From the NCBI GenBank assembly GCA_024509875.1, contig JAMPIV010017778.1, forward strand, positions 1-64,000: DNA of 64,000 bases, written 5' to 3'. Position numbers and translations under genes: made by a program. Below the pieces are notes generated by a model. That model did no database searches. It worked only from the letters and a program-made list of their open reading frames with translations, and was not told where the DNA came from. Source of the DNA: Oreohelix idahoensis. Its lineage: Eukaryota > Mollusca > Gastropoda > Stylommatophora > Oreohelicidae. Of the stretch, positions 1 through 12,298 are shown piece after piece. Position 1 is the first letter of the stretch, and each line of letters opens with the position of its first letter.

Positions 1-2429
1 CAATAAACAAGTTATTTATTCCCTACAAACACTTTAACAACACCTGTGACACTCACAACCACATATAACAACTCTATAAGACCTATACTTAAATGATCAA
101 GTGTTTTAGTTTAAAAATATCAGTATTAAATTCTTGTCAATAAGCGGAAATCCAGATTCACCAAACTCAAAGTGAGACCCGACTCACAATCAAATGTCTA
201 ATTACAAGTATAACTTTACCACTACATCTTTTCATAAATCTTAACTTTGTAGTGACAATAGTTCTCTTTATATCTATTATTATTCTATGTTGTAAATTAT
301 GTCAGCAGTGAAGTAATATTAGGTAATACTTCGTTTTGTTCAAGCTTGGTTTGTTTTTTTTCCTCATGACTTCAAAGTGCTTTGATTATCGGGCGAAATA
401 GTATTGGGAAAACTTATCACAGTTCTGTCCATTTTATGACCCATTTAATCTTGCCCACTGAGTCGGCTTAACCACAAAAGGTCAATTTTATTGACGTGGG
501 CAGCATAATTGTTCTAGCTACACTTGGCCACAGAAGACACTTCACTGGGGTCCTCTATCTGGACCCAGGTGACAAGGTAATCTAACACTCTGCGAGCCTA
601 CATGTCACCTCATGACGATTTCGAGTCAAAACCCAGACCAGCGCTTTAGCTTTTGCCGCTTCAATAACTATGGACCACAGGAACGAGCAGTACCCTTAAA
701 CAAATAAGTGTACCTCCTATCTTCATAACTACATTTATAATCTATTTCAGCCAAGCTTCTAAATCACAATACAAACAAACACTGATTGCAGAGCGGTAGG
801 CCAACTGCTATCTTCTCATCAGACACAATTTTCTCCACCAGTATTCTCCTCCTAAATGGTTACTACGCCTCTGCAATTCCAGCCTTAGTTCCTTCTAGTC
901 AATAAGATAGGTGTCAGTGTACTGTTTGGCAATTCCATGCAGTTTTACTTTTCTCCGACACCTTCTGTTCAGGTTGGAGCACTATATAGGCCTTGCCTCA
1001 TGTTCGCTACTGAACCACACACATATACAGACATAAATTATCAATTTACATCAATTTTCATTAAAAAGATATTGAATATATCAAGCTTACCACAATTCAT
1101 GGAAATAATACACAGATACTTTATGCCGTGAATAATTGCACAAATTCCCCCGACTGCCTCTGTCCCCCCAGACTTTTATTATAAAAATATGATCTGGCTC
1201 CTCATCGCACTGTTTTCTTAGTAAGTTTATTTTAAAGTGTGGCACTGACCTGGGACGCTCCTAATGACTATATTGGCGGGTCCCCTAACCAATCGAGCCA
1301 TTTTACCCAAGCGTTTTTTTTGAAAAAAAAAGTACCCTTCCTTCCGTCTCCCCTAACAACAAAAAATAGTATTTGCCGACCGACTAATCATGTTTAGCCT
1401 TACAGTATACTTCCACCCCGCCAATCAAATAGGAGGTAACATGTTTTGTCCCATTTCCCGTACAATGGTGGTTTTCAAAACCTGCCACTGCGCAGTTCTG
1501 ATTTTTGGTGGTTGTACCCCCCTGACAGCACCACCATTTATTATTTTGGCTCATAATTTTGTATAATTCCTAGACTATTTGCGTAACGTTTAACATATTC
1601 TTTGTCAGCAAGTCCTAAGAACCCAATTATATAAATTTAAGGGAGCTAGGTGGCTGCGTTCAAAATGTGCATTTTCTTCTACCTCCTGTTCACTTCGATA
1701 CGATGTGGTGTCTGGGTACTGTCAGGCTTTCAAACGTAAACCAGTATAATGTCATGTTTTCCCAATAATCATTTTTTTTCAGGTTTTTTTTTAAACCTAA
1801 CTCTCGTATGGGTAGTGTTTTTTATCACTGTCCTATCTGAAAAAAGTTATTGCTTCTGGCCTGTCGCGCGGGGAGGGTGGCATTAAGTGTATATCGCGAG
1901 ACGCTTGTTCGTGTTGCATGCGTTCCTGCTTGCAGCCCTCCCTCTCTCTCTCCTAAGTTCTTCTGTCTTTTCATCACGCCGTGTATAAAATGAAATTAAT
2001 GGAAGTATTAATTTAGGTCATTACGCGGTGTGCCTAGCTCAAGGTTTTCTTAGAAATGCAGTACACGTTTTATTAAAGAAAGCGTGTAGTGATGCAGTAG
2101 GCTTTACTATCAACGTGAAAGCGTAAAAATATGCAGACGAAGCATAAAACAAGGGGGATTTTTGTACGCCATTGTGACAGCACTGTACTTTTACCATTTC
2201 TCTTTCCTTTTATTGAATTTATGTGTTAGGCTTTACATTTACCTTTTAATTTATATATGTGGATTTAGAATGTTTCACGACACACACAAGGAGGATCTCA
2301 GCACAGGGCACGAACTCCGTAGCACCGGGGAGAATCCCAACGTGTTTATATAGAAATCACACATTCTATAACTATTTGTGTGTGTGTGGGGGGGGGGGGA
2401 AGAAAGGGTTTCTAATTTTTAAATTTTGC
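1..2429. other. Non-coding, no gene recognised
   Basis: No open frame here resembles a known protein family, and none is long. Base composition is AT-rich with short homopolymers, including a run of Gs near 2389-2399. I see no RNA gene or clear repeat boundary. Confidence 0.5.
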
Positions 2430-2710
2430 CAGGGCAGCGGCCTGATAGACCTACTCTTTACGATTTCCAACTACCGTGGGATTTTTAATGTGCGCAACTT
2501 GCACACGGGACCTCCTATTTTTTCGCCCTTATCCGAGAAGACTAGCCATCAGATCTCACTACCCAGGAGACCAGGGGGAGTATGCCATCGTTAGGGCCAC
2601 TGATTCTGAAAAAAAATTTCCATAAATTATATTCCCTCAACTGGGAATTGAATTCGGTATATCTAGAACTCGTGGTGGACACCATAACTCTTAGCCACTC
2701 CGACCACATC
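2430..2710 (-). mobile_element. tRNA-derived SINE-like element, antisense
   Basis: Read on the minus strand, the right end (about 2640-2707) has a tRNA-like head: an A-box-like GTGGCTAAGAG followed by a B-box-like GAATTCAATTCCC. A body follows that contains TAAAAATCCCACGG. This is the usual layout of a pol III-driven SINE. The B box departs from GGTTCGANNCC and no target duplication was found, so the ends are approximate. A short (gat)n tract abuts the head at about 2714-2729. Confidence 0.4.
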
Positions 2711-3100
2711 ATCTGATGATGATGATGATACTGTTAGCACATGATAAGCGGATTAATGACATTTTCTAAAGAGTCAGCGTTTGACAGATTGAGAAACACT
2801 GAAATGGACCGTGTTGACTCGTTTTAAAACAGGTGCTGCGTGCACGTGCAAAGAATTGGGGCTGAGACTTGAGTGCTACTAAAAATTTTAAAAAAGCGCT
2901 ACTAACTCTAACTTGTGGTTACAGTTGTCGAGTCATCAGGGTATAATTATAACTGTCTTTACTTAGAGAATTCTCGCATCCAAGGTTTGCTTCTGTTACT
3001 GACAGTATGGTGATAAACAGCGCGCACATGTTAATATAGTTTTCTCCTTACTTCCCTTATCTGAGGTTTGTTTCTTTTACTGATAGTATTGTAATAAAGA
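2711..3100. other. Spacer with two partial repeat units
   Basis: No gene is seen. Around 2968-3010 and 3060-3085 are two diverged copies of a GAGAATTCTC...GGTTTGTTTC motif. The same motif forms the tandem array at 5503-5685 and recurs just right of element A (about 15,976-16,040). Confidence 0.45.
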
Positions 3101-3275
3101 GCATCCCATTGGCGGAGCGGTTAGCGCGCTGTTCTCTCGCGGCACAGTTGCCGGGTTGCTGCATCGAAACGTGGTAGCGTCACGCTCCAGTCTACCCACT
3201 TGTAAATGGGTACCTGACTCTACTCTTAAATTAGGGAGGAAAAAGACAGCGAGGAAAAGAACTTGACACAACACG
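3101..3275 (+). mobile_element. tRNA-derived SINE
   Basis: The head has an A-box-like GGCGGAGCGGTTAGCGC at 3111 and a B-box-like region ending ATCGAAAC at about 3153-3170. The B box carries a few extra bases. The body includes ACTTGTAAATGGGTACCTG, a stretch I associate with tRNA-related SINEs of invertebrates. A functional tRNA is unlikely because no cloverleaf closes and the body continues well past tRNA length. The 3' end is approximate. Confidence 0.6.
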
Positions 3276-5502
3276 TCAAAGGTGGACTAAGTATAATGAT
3301 GTCTCTAAAGCTTCACTTCCCTACAGCAGTTCCTGTTATGGGTGTCGTAATTTTTTTTTAGAAGATAGGACTGAAACCATTATCATTACATCAATGAATT
3401 ATAGTTTACAGATAAGAAATGAAAAAAATATAATGTACTCGTAATAGGTCTCCCTCTTGTATGGAAAAACTAGGAATGATCCCAACAGAGGTGATTTACC
3501 CAAAGAAATAAAGATCAAATTAATTACCAATGGGAGTAGGGAATGGTCAGGACGAGTAAGACTAAGTCCTTAATTTTATCTATCCCGAGAAGATAAAACA
3601 AAACTCAGATTTAGTTAGAAATAAATAAGAGAAGGTAGGTCGGTTAGTAAATAACAAAAATATTAGTATCTTTCGATCCGTTCACTCACACAGTCAGTAC
3701 AGTGGCCCACTCTCAGTTATGCTTACCAAATGGTGACTCTGCATACTCTCCTCGGAATTTAAACACAAGCAGTTATTTAAAAAAAAACGAATCAGTCATA
3801 TTCAGGGTCAAGTGTAGCCCCAGACTTATCCGATAAGCTGACTGTTCGGTGAGTCGCTAAAATTGATGCGTTGGGATTGGTGCCTGGCTATTATTCCTTT
3901 TCACTGCAGGTATTTTCTTTGGATAAGTGTTTCTATTGTGTTGGCACTGTCCTGGGAATTTATATGGTAAAATATTGTTCCAGTGGGGTCTAGTCTCAGT
4001 TGACTATGACACTCAGTGACGTGATGGGAAAAAATGTTAACTGATAAAAATCTACTGTTCGTTGAGGTGGGAACCGAATACGAACATTGAGTTCTCTTAA
4101 ATAAATCCGATGAAGGAAAAAGAACTCCGGTCAGTGGTCAGATGAAAAGTACTCACTTACGGCTTCAGCCGACTGTAAGATATATTATGATGTGAAAAAA
4201 GTTTGTATTCTGGGAATGTTCAGTACCAGTTTAAAAAAAACAAAACATTTATCTAATATTGTTTGTTTTCGTGTTTTAGCTTCTCGTCATAAATAGAGAA
4301 GTGGACCGCGCAGGGGTCACAACATGAAGCTGGTCATAACAATGATTATTTGCATGCTGGTAGGAACATCAGATCAAAGAAACGCTGGATCGCAGGGTTT
4401 GATCAGCCTGCATTATTAGGAAGATAAACATAAGATCATATTATAATCATATCCTAACACGCGCGTTTAAGGTAGGACCTGCAAATCACTCCGGTATTAA
4501 ATTAAATTTAAACTGCACAAAAGTCTAGCTAATCTCGTCGCTCCTAACATGAGATATGAACACTAGTCGCTAAAATTATTACACCAGATGGAATAGGAAA
4601 TAAATCGCTTTCTCTAAATTATCCACCGCCTAGCGTCTATAATTTTATTTAAAGCATTACTTACTGAGGAAATAGCGCGTGATTAAGTTTTACGTTTATA
4701 GCGGGTAAACTTTGCTATACGTTATTTAATTAACACAGACCAAAAACCTCGTGAAATATAATGGAACACTTTAACAATTAAAACACTCAAATTCTAATAT
4801 ACTTTTAGTTACCTCAAATCAGGAAACTGAGTTAATCTCCACGTATATTAAAATCCAAGATGAAAATAAAGCTCTAAAAATGCGCGCTAGACCACTCAAG
4901 AAATCCTGTAGCCAACTGATAACTGAATTTTAAGAGATGCCTATATATATTTACTGAATGAAAATCGTTAGCTACATGCTAGATTTCTCATCTCTGCCTG
5001 ATTATCGGGAACTTGTGCGGTCGAACCGTGAATCAAATCTATTTTTCACAACTTCGCCGCCAGGCTTAGCCGTTCCTGCAGAGATTTCTTCCCCGCGTAG
5101 ACGGTTCTCGTTCTGGTGTTAAACAGAGGTGTTACAGAACTCTGCTCACTCTTAGTGACTACAAAAGACGTCGACAACATGACCGCCGGTGCCGCCTCTG
5201 GCCCGCCTCTTTGAAGGAATGACAGTAAGAGGTTCAGAGATTGCTAATTATAATGGCTCGTGAGAGAAGACCGTAGGCGTGGCTAAATTAAAATTAAGAC
5301 ATAGGGCGAATGACATGGCTTATAGCGCGCTCACCTGGACATGCTAATTTAAGGAAACACGTGGAACCCACGTTGGCGATTTTGATTTCAACAAAATGAG
5401 GGGCGCCGGTGAGATTAAAGTGTAGCTTCAATTTCATCTGTCACAATGGGATTACCTTTATCTTTTTATGCGCATGTGCTAATAGAGTGTTCTCTTTACT
5501 TC
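3276..5502. other. Non-coding, nothing recognised
   Basis: This AT-rich DNA has only short spurious frames. I found no similarity to the element families elsewhere in the window. Confidence 0.45.
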
Positions 5503-5685
5503 GAGAATTCTCATATCTAAGGTTTGTTTCTTTTACTGAATATGATGATGTTGATGATGATTGTGCTCTTTTTTCTTAGAGAATCCCGCATCAGAGGTTT
5601 GTTTCTTTTACCGTATATGATGATGATGATGATTGTGCTCTTTTTTCTGAGAGAATTCCGCATCCGAGTTTTGTTTGACCTGCTG
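5503..5685. repeat. Tandem repeat, ~72-76 bp unit, about 2.5 copies
   Basis: Units start at 5503, 5579 and 5651, each with GAGAAT(T/C)C(T/C)C followed by GGTTTGTTTC and a (GATGAT)n segment ending TGTGCTCTTTTTT. The third unit is cut short and passes into a CAT/CGT-rich tract that abuts the dispersed SINE at 5759. Isoleucine/methionine-rich open frames across it on both strands are artefacts of the repeat. Confidence 0.75.
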
Positions 5686-5758
5686 ATCGTCGTTATCATC
5701 ATTATCATCGTTGTCCTTTTCGCTCGTAATGGAGCATGTAGGCATCACTGTTACTGGG

Positions 5759-6105
5759 TTCCTTGCAGGAAGCCTGCACAAAGCAGTCACATGCTCTTGT
5801 AGCAGTGGTTTAAACCCTCTGTGGATGGGAAGGAGCGAAGCTCCTGACCGGGTTGGAAGGAAAGTTCATAGGCTCCCCAGCCTCACAATGACATGTCATT
5901 GGACCGAAGGGCCGAAAGCCCAAGTGCCGCTGCTTAAGAAAAAACAAAAGCAGTGGTTTCTGTAACAATTTGTTTTACATGATGAGGTTGGCAGCCCCAA
6001 ACATGACATCTAGTTAGTCGCCGTGTACGATATGCCGGGGGAAGGAGTCGTGATATCCTTTCTTGTCATAAAGAGACCCCTGGGAAGTACACACGGCTGT
6101 TTTAC
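5759..6105 (-). mobile_element. Dispersed SINE, family 1, copy 1
   Basis: The same sequence recurs at 50,755-50,930 and 55,925-56,145. Shared blocks, as read on the plus strand, are AGGAAGCCTGCAC, CTCTTGTAGCA, ACATGATGAGGTTG, AGTCGCC(G/A)TGTACGA and AGAGACCC. On the minus strand these give a core GCATGTCGTA...GCGACTAA that is also present in a second SINE family (7035 and 59,267). The left, 3'-side flank is rich in ATGATG on the minus strand, like a microsatellite tail. A 137-bp insertion interrupts it at 5812. Its promoter type is not clear. Confidence 0.55.
5812..5948 (+). mobile_element. 137-bp retroposon nested in SINE, RNA-like
   Basis: The sequence is flanked by perfect 11-bp duplications AGCAGTGGTTT (5801-5811 and 5949-5959), and the other copies of the host SINE lack it. 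It ends in an A-rich tail (AAGAAAAAACAAA), as expected for target-primed retroposition on the plus strand. It contains two short strong hairpins, GGAGC-GAA-GCTCC and GGGC-CGAA-AGCCC, suggesting descent from a small structured RNA. I could not identify the parent RNA. Confidence 0.55.
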
Positions 6106-6288
6106 TGATAATATTGAAAACTAGCAATAACCCGCCAAAATTGGCAGGTTTTTAATTATAGTGTGTTGTTTCTGTTACACGTATTACATTGCTGCTTCTT
6201 CTATAGTCTCGCTTGCTCGCTGTGAATGACGCGATCGTCTCTTCCTTTTAGCCATCTTATCATTTTGATCCATAATAATAAGTCTGCA

Positions 6289-7033
6289 ATTCACTCATAA
6301 CCCTCCACCCCCAAAGGAGCATAGGCCTTCAACAAACACATGCCAAGTCACGTGACATCATCTCAAGTTCTTTCCACGTTTTCCTCATCATTTTCACCTC
6401 TGTTTCCAGCTCTCTTCTCCATGTGCTTCTTGTTCTACCTCTGCCTTTCTTGCCCTGGGGGTTCCAGAACAAGGACTGCCTTATAATGCTATCAACAGGT
6501 TTCCTCAGTGTGTGTCCTATCCATCGCCATCGTCTTCTTCTCATCTCTTGTTCCACTGGCACTTGTCTAGTTCTTGTCCTCAGTTCCACGTTGGTAACCT
6601 TGTCATACCATTTTAATCCCTCTATTCTACGCAAGCACCCATTTATGAAAGTCTGTAGCTTTGTGGTTGTTGTCTTTGTTGTTCTCCATGTCTCAGAGCC
6701 ATACAATAGGACTGACTTCACATTTGAGTTGAAGATTCTTATTTTCGTATTGGATCCGATTTCTCTTGATCTCCATATATTTCCCAATGCAATGAAAGCT
6801 CCTCTTGCTTTTTGTATTCTTATTTTAATATCACTGTCTGCCCCTCTAACTTTGTCTATATTGCTGCCAAGATATGTGTACGATTCTACATCTTGTATTG
6901 GTGTTTCTTCAAGTTCAGCCCTGTTTTCATTACCTGCATTTATTCTCATTATCTTTGTCTTTTCCCTGTGTATTTTCAGACTCAATTGCTGTGACCTCTC
7001 ATCGAGTGTTTTCAATTTGTCCTGCATCTGATT
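6289..7033 (-). pseudogene. LINE reverse transcriptase, C-terminal fragment
   Basis: An open frame (6329 to about 7031 on the minus strand) encodes the distal RT and post-RT region of a non-LTR retrotransposon. Landmarks in order are KTKIMRIN, YLGSNI, SVLLYGSETW, RRRRWRWIGH and GRGRTRSTWRRELETEV. The catalytic YADD part lies upstream and is missing, so this is a 5'-truncated copy. The frame breaks near the C-terminus: the copy at 52,303 continues RRTWQVFVEGLCS where this one stops after RDLACVC. The first ten or so codons (around 7035-7060) are antisense SINE rather than LINE. Minus-strand 3' sequence GAGGGTTATGAGTGAA matches the LINE at 52,303. The product would have copied LINE RNA at a nicked target. 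Confidence 0.85.
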
Positions 7034-7034
7034 A

Positions 7035-7130
7035 CGAATAGTAACATTGTTCCCTGCCAAGCATGTCGTAGAAAGCGACTAAGGAGGGTTGGGCATGGGG
7101 CCGGTTACCCCATCCTGTAAAAAGTTTAGA
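7035..7130 (+). mobile_element. SINE core fragment, family 2
   Basis: GAATAGTAACA...GCATGTCGTA, AAGCGACTAAGGAGGGTTGG, CATGGGG and ACCCCATCCTGTAAAAA match the minus-strand SINE at 59,267-59,611 over about 95 bp. The copy is cut at both ends and sits against the 5' truncation point of the LINE on its left. Confidence 0.6.
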
Positions 7131-7195
7131 CCACAAAAAAACTTCAACAAACATGGACAAGACAGAAGAGTATATTGATTGTCTGTTGATTTAAT

Positions 7196-7353
7196 GCACA
7201 CCGTCAAACTTTGCTGTTTTCGCGAGAGTACATATAAGGGGAAACAATACAATTTTTGTCTAACTTTCAACCACAGTTGCACCCCCTTAGCTGTGCTCGA
7301 AAGTTAATGTACTCTCTCGAAAATAGAAAAAAAGTGCACAAATGACGGTGTGC
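7196..7353. mobile_element. Foldback / MITE-like inverted repeat
   Basis: The left arm at 7196-7236 reads GCACACCGTCA...TTTTCGCGAGAGTACAT. It is matched in inverted orientation by 7302-7353, which reads ATGTACTCTCTCGAAAA...TGACGGTGTGC. The arms are about 40-50 bp, imperfect, and separated by about 65 bp. There is no coding capacity. This fits a small non-autonomous DNA element or foldback repeat. I could not define a target duplication, so the family is unassigned. Confidence 0.55.
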
Positions 7354-7428
7354 AAAGTGTGACAGACCGACCGACCGAAGTACCTTACGGCGGGAATTAT
7401 GGTATTGGATAATCACGCAGATGATGAT

Positions 7429-8129
7429 TGTCACAGCATAATTGTTCACTAAATTTTATAGTGGTTACACTGTAGTGTGACAACCCTGGTATTCATCTTT
7501 GGATACCTGTCCAGCCGGTTTTTGGCTAGAAGGAAAAACCGGAAGAAACGGTTTGGCGGAAAGGTGAGCCTAGAGATGTCCGCTCGACTGAGAAGTCGTT
7601 GATGGCCGTTGTCAGCAGTTTTGCTGGGGAAAGTTATATAGATGCCACTATTGTTCATTATTTCTTGCCGTTATTTTCATGAGATCAGGGGTAGTGATTT
7701 GTTGCTAGTTTGATATCCTCCTGGATTGTATTTCATGATTGCAATGATGTATTGCGTTTTGTCAGTAGTGTGTCCCGCCTACGTGAGTGATTGTCATGGC
7801 GGTTGCTGAGTAGATTATCTCTGCGTGTATTATTTGGATCTTGTTGAGCTATAGTGTGTGGCAAGTATGTGGCAGTTATTTCAGTGCATTGTGCAATGCA
7901 TGTTCATGTGTATCGTCAGCCGGGTGCGGCTCCTCTGTGTGTGATATTCATTAAAAGGGTCATTACCTGTTATAGGTGTTATCATGTTATTTATGTCAGC
8001 TATTGCGTGCTATGGTTGTACCTTTGAGACAGCGAGCTAAGAGTCTAGTGTGGGAGTGCCTTAAACCCATAGTACCAGTAGAGAGTTCGCTCTGACAGCA
8101 CAAGTATTCTCATGTGTCTAGTTCTGACA
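7429..8129 (+). repeat. 5' LTR of element A (701 bp)
   Basis: It starts TGTCACAGCATAATTG and ends GTTCTGACA, giving a 5-bp terminal inverted repeat TGTCA/TGACA. It aligns throughout with 15,081-15,970. Preceded by target duplication ATGAT, although the local sequence is itself GATGAT-rich. Confidence 0.85.
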
Positions 8130-8131
8130 TC

Positions 8132-8149
8132 TGGGTCGCTCTTGTCCGG
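8132..8149 (+). promoter_or_regulatory. Putative primer binding site, element A
   Basis: TGGGTCGCTCTTGTCCGG begins two bases after the 5' LTR. The leading TGG fits pairing to a tRNA 3' CCA end. I could not identify the tRNA. Confidence 0.45.
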
Positions 8150-9174
8150 TAAGTTAGAGGCCATGGGGCCAGGGATTTTCTATTAATTGGCTCATATTTA
8201 TTGCTGACTATTTTCTTGGCCATGGAGGCCTGTATGTTATAGCGTTATTTCCCAGCAAGGTGACGTTCTGACCCGCTATTATTATTTGCCATTAAATTTT
8301 TGGTACACCACAGAGTGTTAGAAGGCTGGTTACGCCACTGTATTGGCGCCTTCATATGTGCCGTCAATTCACGAGATGAGTATGGTTGTTGTTTACGTTT
8401 CAGTGTCCAGTGTAGGCTTAGCGTGTCCGATCTGTTTGTGTCTTGTTTACCGGCCTGTGACCTGACCTCATTTAACGGGCTCTGACCTACTTTTCGGCAT
8501 CACAGCGGTAATGGCTATTTTGTCAGTATATTTCAGTCCATACACGGTGAAATAAAACGTTGTTAAGTTTCAAGTTGTCTGTTTATGGTATTGTGGCAGG
8601 GTTGTATACAATTATTAAAGTATTAAGCTTTTGTTACAATGTGCGTTCAGACGAGGGCAGTTTGACGTATCTCTGAGTTTTGTTTGGTGGTTGGCAACAT
8701 TGATCCAGCTGGAGCAACGGAGAGTGACAGGTGGTGTTAGTGGGTCATATAGTATGTTAAAGCTGGGTTAGTTTGGCAAGGATTGCTGAAATATTGTGTC
8801 AAGTGTTTGGAATAGAGGTGCAGTGAAGTCAGGCTTTAAATAGATAGATAGCAAGGTAGTCCTCGCGATTTCTTGGTAGCATTCGGGGCGCCCCGCGGAG
8901 CCAAGTTACGTGTTCAGCGGGGCGGGGAGACGACTTCGGTTGTTGCGCTATCCTGCTTGAGTCACTGTAGCTTTGAGTGTTACCGTAGAAGGGTTATGAG
9001 TTGTTGTGGGGGCCCTTTGTGAGCTTGTAAGTTCATCTAGGCTTACGAGGATGGTTAGGGTAGTTCGACTATAGGGCGAGTCATCGTGTTCCCGCTACAT
9101 GAAGGCAAGCTGTTCAGCTGGACTCTTGCTGTGACCTTTCCTTTTTACTGGGGTGCCCAGCCATGGATAAATAA

Positions 9175-9286
9175 GCTCTGACGTGACCTTCCTAAGCCGA
9201 CGCCAGTGAATTGCTCTGACGTGACTTCCTAAGCCGACGCCAGTGAATTGCTCTGACGTGACCTTCCTAAGACAACGCCAGTGACA
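9175..9286. repeat. Tandem repeat, 37-38 bp, 3 copies
   Basis: Units start at 9175, 9213 and 9250. Each reads GCTCTGACGTGAC then TTCCTAAG then CGCCAGTGA. The third copy has ACAACG where the others have CCGACG. Confidence 0.85.
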
Positions 9287-12249
9287 TTGCCTGTCAACAC
9301 AGACGTGCTTGACAATCAAGTGCTACGCAACCACGGACGAATGTGTTGTGCTCGGTGCCTTGCGGACTTACCTGACACTGTGTTATAAGCTGTGTAGCTG
9401 AACTTTAAAGAAGTAGACAGTTACATTGAATAATATCGACAGTGCTGTGGAAGCACCCTGAAGGATACTAAGGTCTGTGCGTGAAATAATATCATACCGT
9501 AACACTCAGATTTGACAGTGAAGTGATTCCTGGACTTATATTCGTTTGGATTTTACGTGTCCTAGTGTGAAGTTTCGTTCGTTCTGTGATCATTATCATC
9601 GTCAGGGCTGAGGATTCTGCTTGCTCAAGCGCCGTTGGAGCTTCAGATAAGTTATTGTTTGTATGTTTATGTATTATATGTTATATTAATATTTTCTTCT
9701 TTCTCTGATAATTTAATGATATTGTCTGTCTTCTTTACTGATTATATCTATTAGTTACTTTCACATGGTAAATATTGTAGTGCTGTTTTTGTATTTGCTT
9801 CTCGGTTTGTTATTGTTTTCTTTCCTCATGTTTAACATTTCTTTATTGCATAAGTGTGACTTGGTGTGTAGGTAGATTGATTGTTAGTTAAATTTGCTCT
9901 TGCTCTGTGTTCCTTATAGTTTGGAATTATCTGGATTATATATAAATTGATACATTATAGTAATATTCTACTATTTAGGTACTTAATTTTTTTTCAATGA
10001 GGTGAATACAGGGCTTAGGGCAATAGTTAGCTTCTAGCTCCTCATTGTTGAGTGTGGTTTTCGTAGTGTCTTTAGTGTTATAGTGTATTGGTGTGTGAGT
10101 GTAATCCAGTTTGGCCTTTTATAGGAAAGATTGAATTAGACCAATTCTATTAGGTTGTGGCGTGTTTGTTCTGTGGTGGAGTCTGGCAGACGAATTTCCT
10201 GCGACTGCCCTACTTTACATTCCGGAGCCCTGTTGGTGTTAGCGGTAGTTGTGAAGTGTGTATTTATATTGTCGTGTACATTCTGTATTTCTTGTGTTCT
10301 GTTTAAATGGTGTGTTATCTTGTCCTATCTTACTATCTTGTAAATACGTTTACAGGTATCCCTTGTTTTCATTCGTTCTCAGTCACGCAGTGTAGAAGCT
10401 ATCTTTTCTCTTTGTATTCTATCATCTATTTCCTCGTGACTGGAATTTTATATCATCAGCTATCTTGTGATGTGTGACCCTTGCCCAGTCTGCGAAGTTT
10501 CATGTGGATTGTGTGACAAGAGCGTTGCACTTATCTGGTCCGCCACAGGTTATTTGTGATTCATTTGCCAATAGCGTTACTGCTTGCTTAGCGCTAGAGA
10601 TTACATGAAGTTCTAAGTAATAAAGTGAAGTGTTATATCTAATATAGCACCAGTCTGACGTGGAGGTGCCAGTAAAGTCGGACTGTGTGCAAGTAAAGAC
10701 TAGAGTCCAGTGTAGACTAAAGTGATTATAAGTAGCAGGGCCGCTCATCCTAGCACCTAAATAGCCTGACAACCCCCCAAGTTGAGGTGACCTAGTATAA
10801 CACACTGGGTATTGATTATTATAAGTTGTACTGCCGTGTATAAGTTCGCACCTACCCTCCCGGTGTCTTCATAGTACAAACTATAGACTACTTGTAGTAG
10901 TTTGAGTACAAGTATTATAGTTGAGATGTCTACTCAAATAGCTCGGCCAGTTAAATGGACCGGTTGATTTCAACACAACGTGGTGAGAACATAGCCAAAC
11001 AGGCTATGTGAGCTACTTTAGTGGGTAGACTCATAACGTAAACGATGAATCCTATTTTACATAATAAAAACTACCACGTGTCTGAAGCTAGGCTTATTAT
11101 TTCTACTTGCACTCGTCCCATATCAAATACCTGAGATGACCAAGTTCCTGTGATACTTTGATCCCCCCCACCATGAAATCTCACCCCGAGATATCAGTAG
11201 TTCTACCATTAATATTACTGAATAAATATTGTAAGCAGGAAATTTAATTGGCTGACTTAAGTGCAATATGATTACAGTTGGCGTGAGATAATCTCTATAT
11301 ATTACCATGCATAACCCCGTGATTGTTATACTAAAGACCTCTACGAAAGAATACTGGTGTACATCATGGATATGGAACCATCCTTGCAACTGCAGGATAC
11401 GTATGGTCACCATCAAGGCCCGGTACACGCAGGCCAAACCCTAGACTAAATTGGCGTCTGAAAATCGCTTTGCCATTCTTTGTGTTCGGCAGCCGTATGA
11501 GTCAATCAGATTTGAAACACTCAAGTGAAATAGACAATAACTATGCGCTCTGCATTTCCTCTGAAAAAAGAAGGCTGAAGGATGGCAGGACAATCTGAGG
11601 GTGAAGTTCCAAGCCCCGAAATGAGATAAAGGAGAGCAAGGAGAGTATGGTACCCAAGAGAAACTGTCCCCCCCCTTAATACTAAACTGACCAAAAATTC
11701 ATGCTCTATAGCCGAGCCGAGACTATGGCACCCCCGAGATACTTGAAGAGTACTCCTGCAGAGTTCGGATTACGGCAAGCTAAAACACTGAATAGCCGAG
11801 TAATTCCCTCAGGAAATAGAAATAAGCGTGCAACAGAGATAAAAGACCACGAGGCAGACATTAAAGACTGTAGAGCAATCTCACAAGAGCCAGCTCTGAT
11901 TATGCGCAAGCAGAAGGGAAGAAAGGAGCGATGAAAGATAAGACCAGAAGGAGTGAGTTGAAAACACAGAGAATTCGAAATTGTACAAGGAAAGGAAAGA
12001 ATTGACTTAAAGGAAGATAAGGACGTTGCAAGTTACAAGAGAGGCGAAGATGAAAGAAGATAAGGAGTTTGAATCAGAGAGGATTACGCAAGAAATGATA
12101 CAAAACGAGAGATAGATCTGAATGTTCGATCCAGCAATCCGAGATAGGACAGAGGAGAGGAACTAGAAGAATTGCCAAAGCTCTGAAGATAGATGAAAGA
12201 AGAGCTGCGGAACCTTGCGAAGAGAATAAGAGATAAGAGTTCAAGTTCA

Positions 12250-12298
12250 GGGGGGGGGGGGGGTGGGGGGTGGGGGGAGATAAGGGGGGGGGGGGGGA
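12250..12298 (+). repeat. G-run cluster, G-quadruplex-capable
   Basis: Four or more runs of at least six Gs lie within 50 bp, separated by T or AGATAA. This meets the sequence rule for an intramolecular G-quadruplex. Run lengths are unreliable in such tracts. Confidence 0.7.

Noticed and set aside
5517..5790. Met/Ile/Asp-rich open frames on both strands
   Set aside because: They come from the GATGAT-containing tandem repeat.
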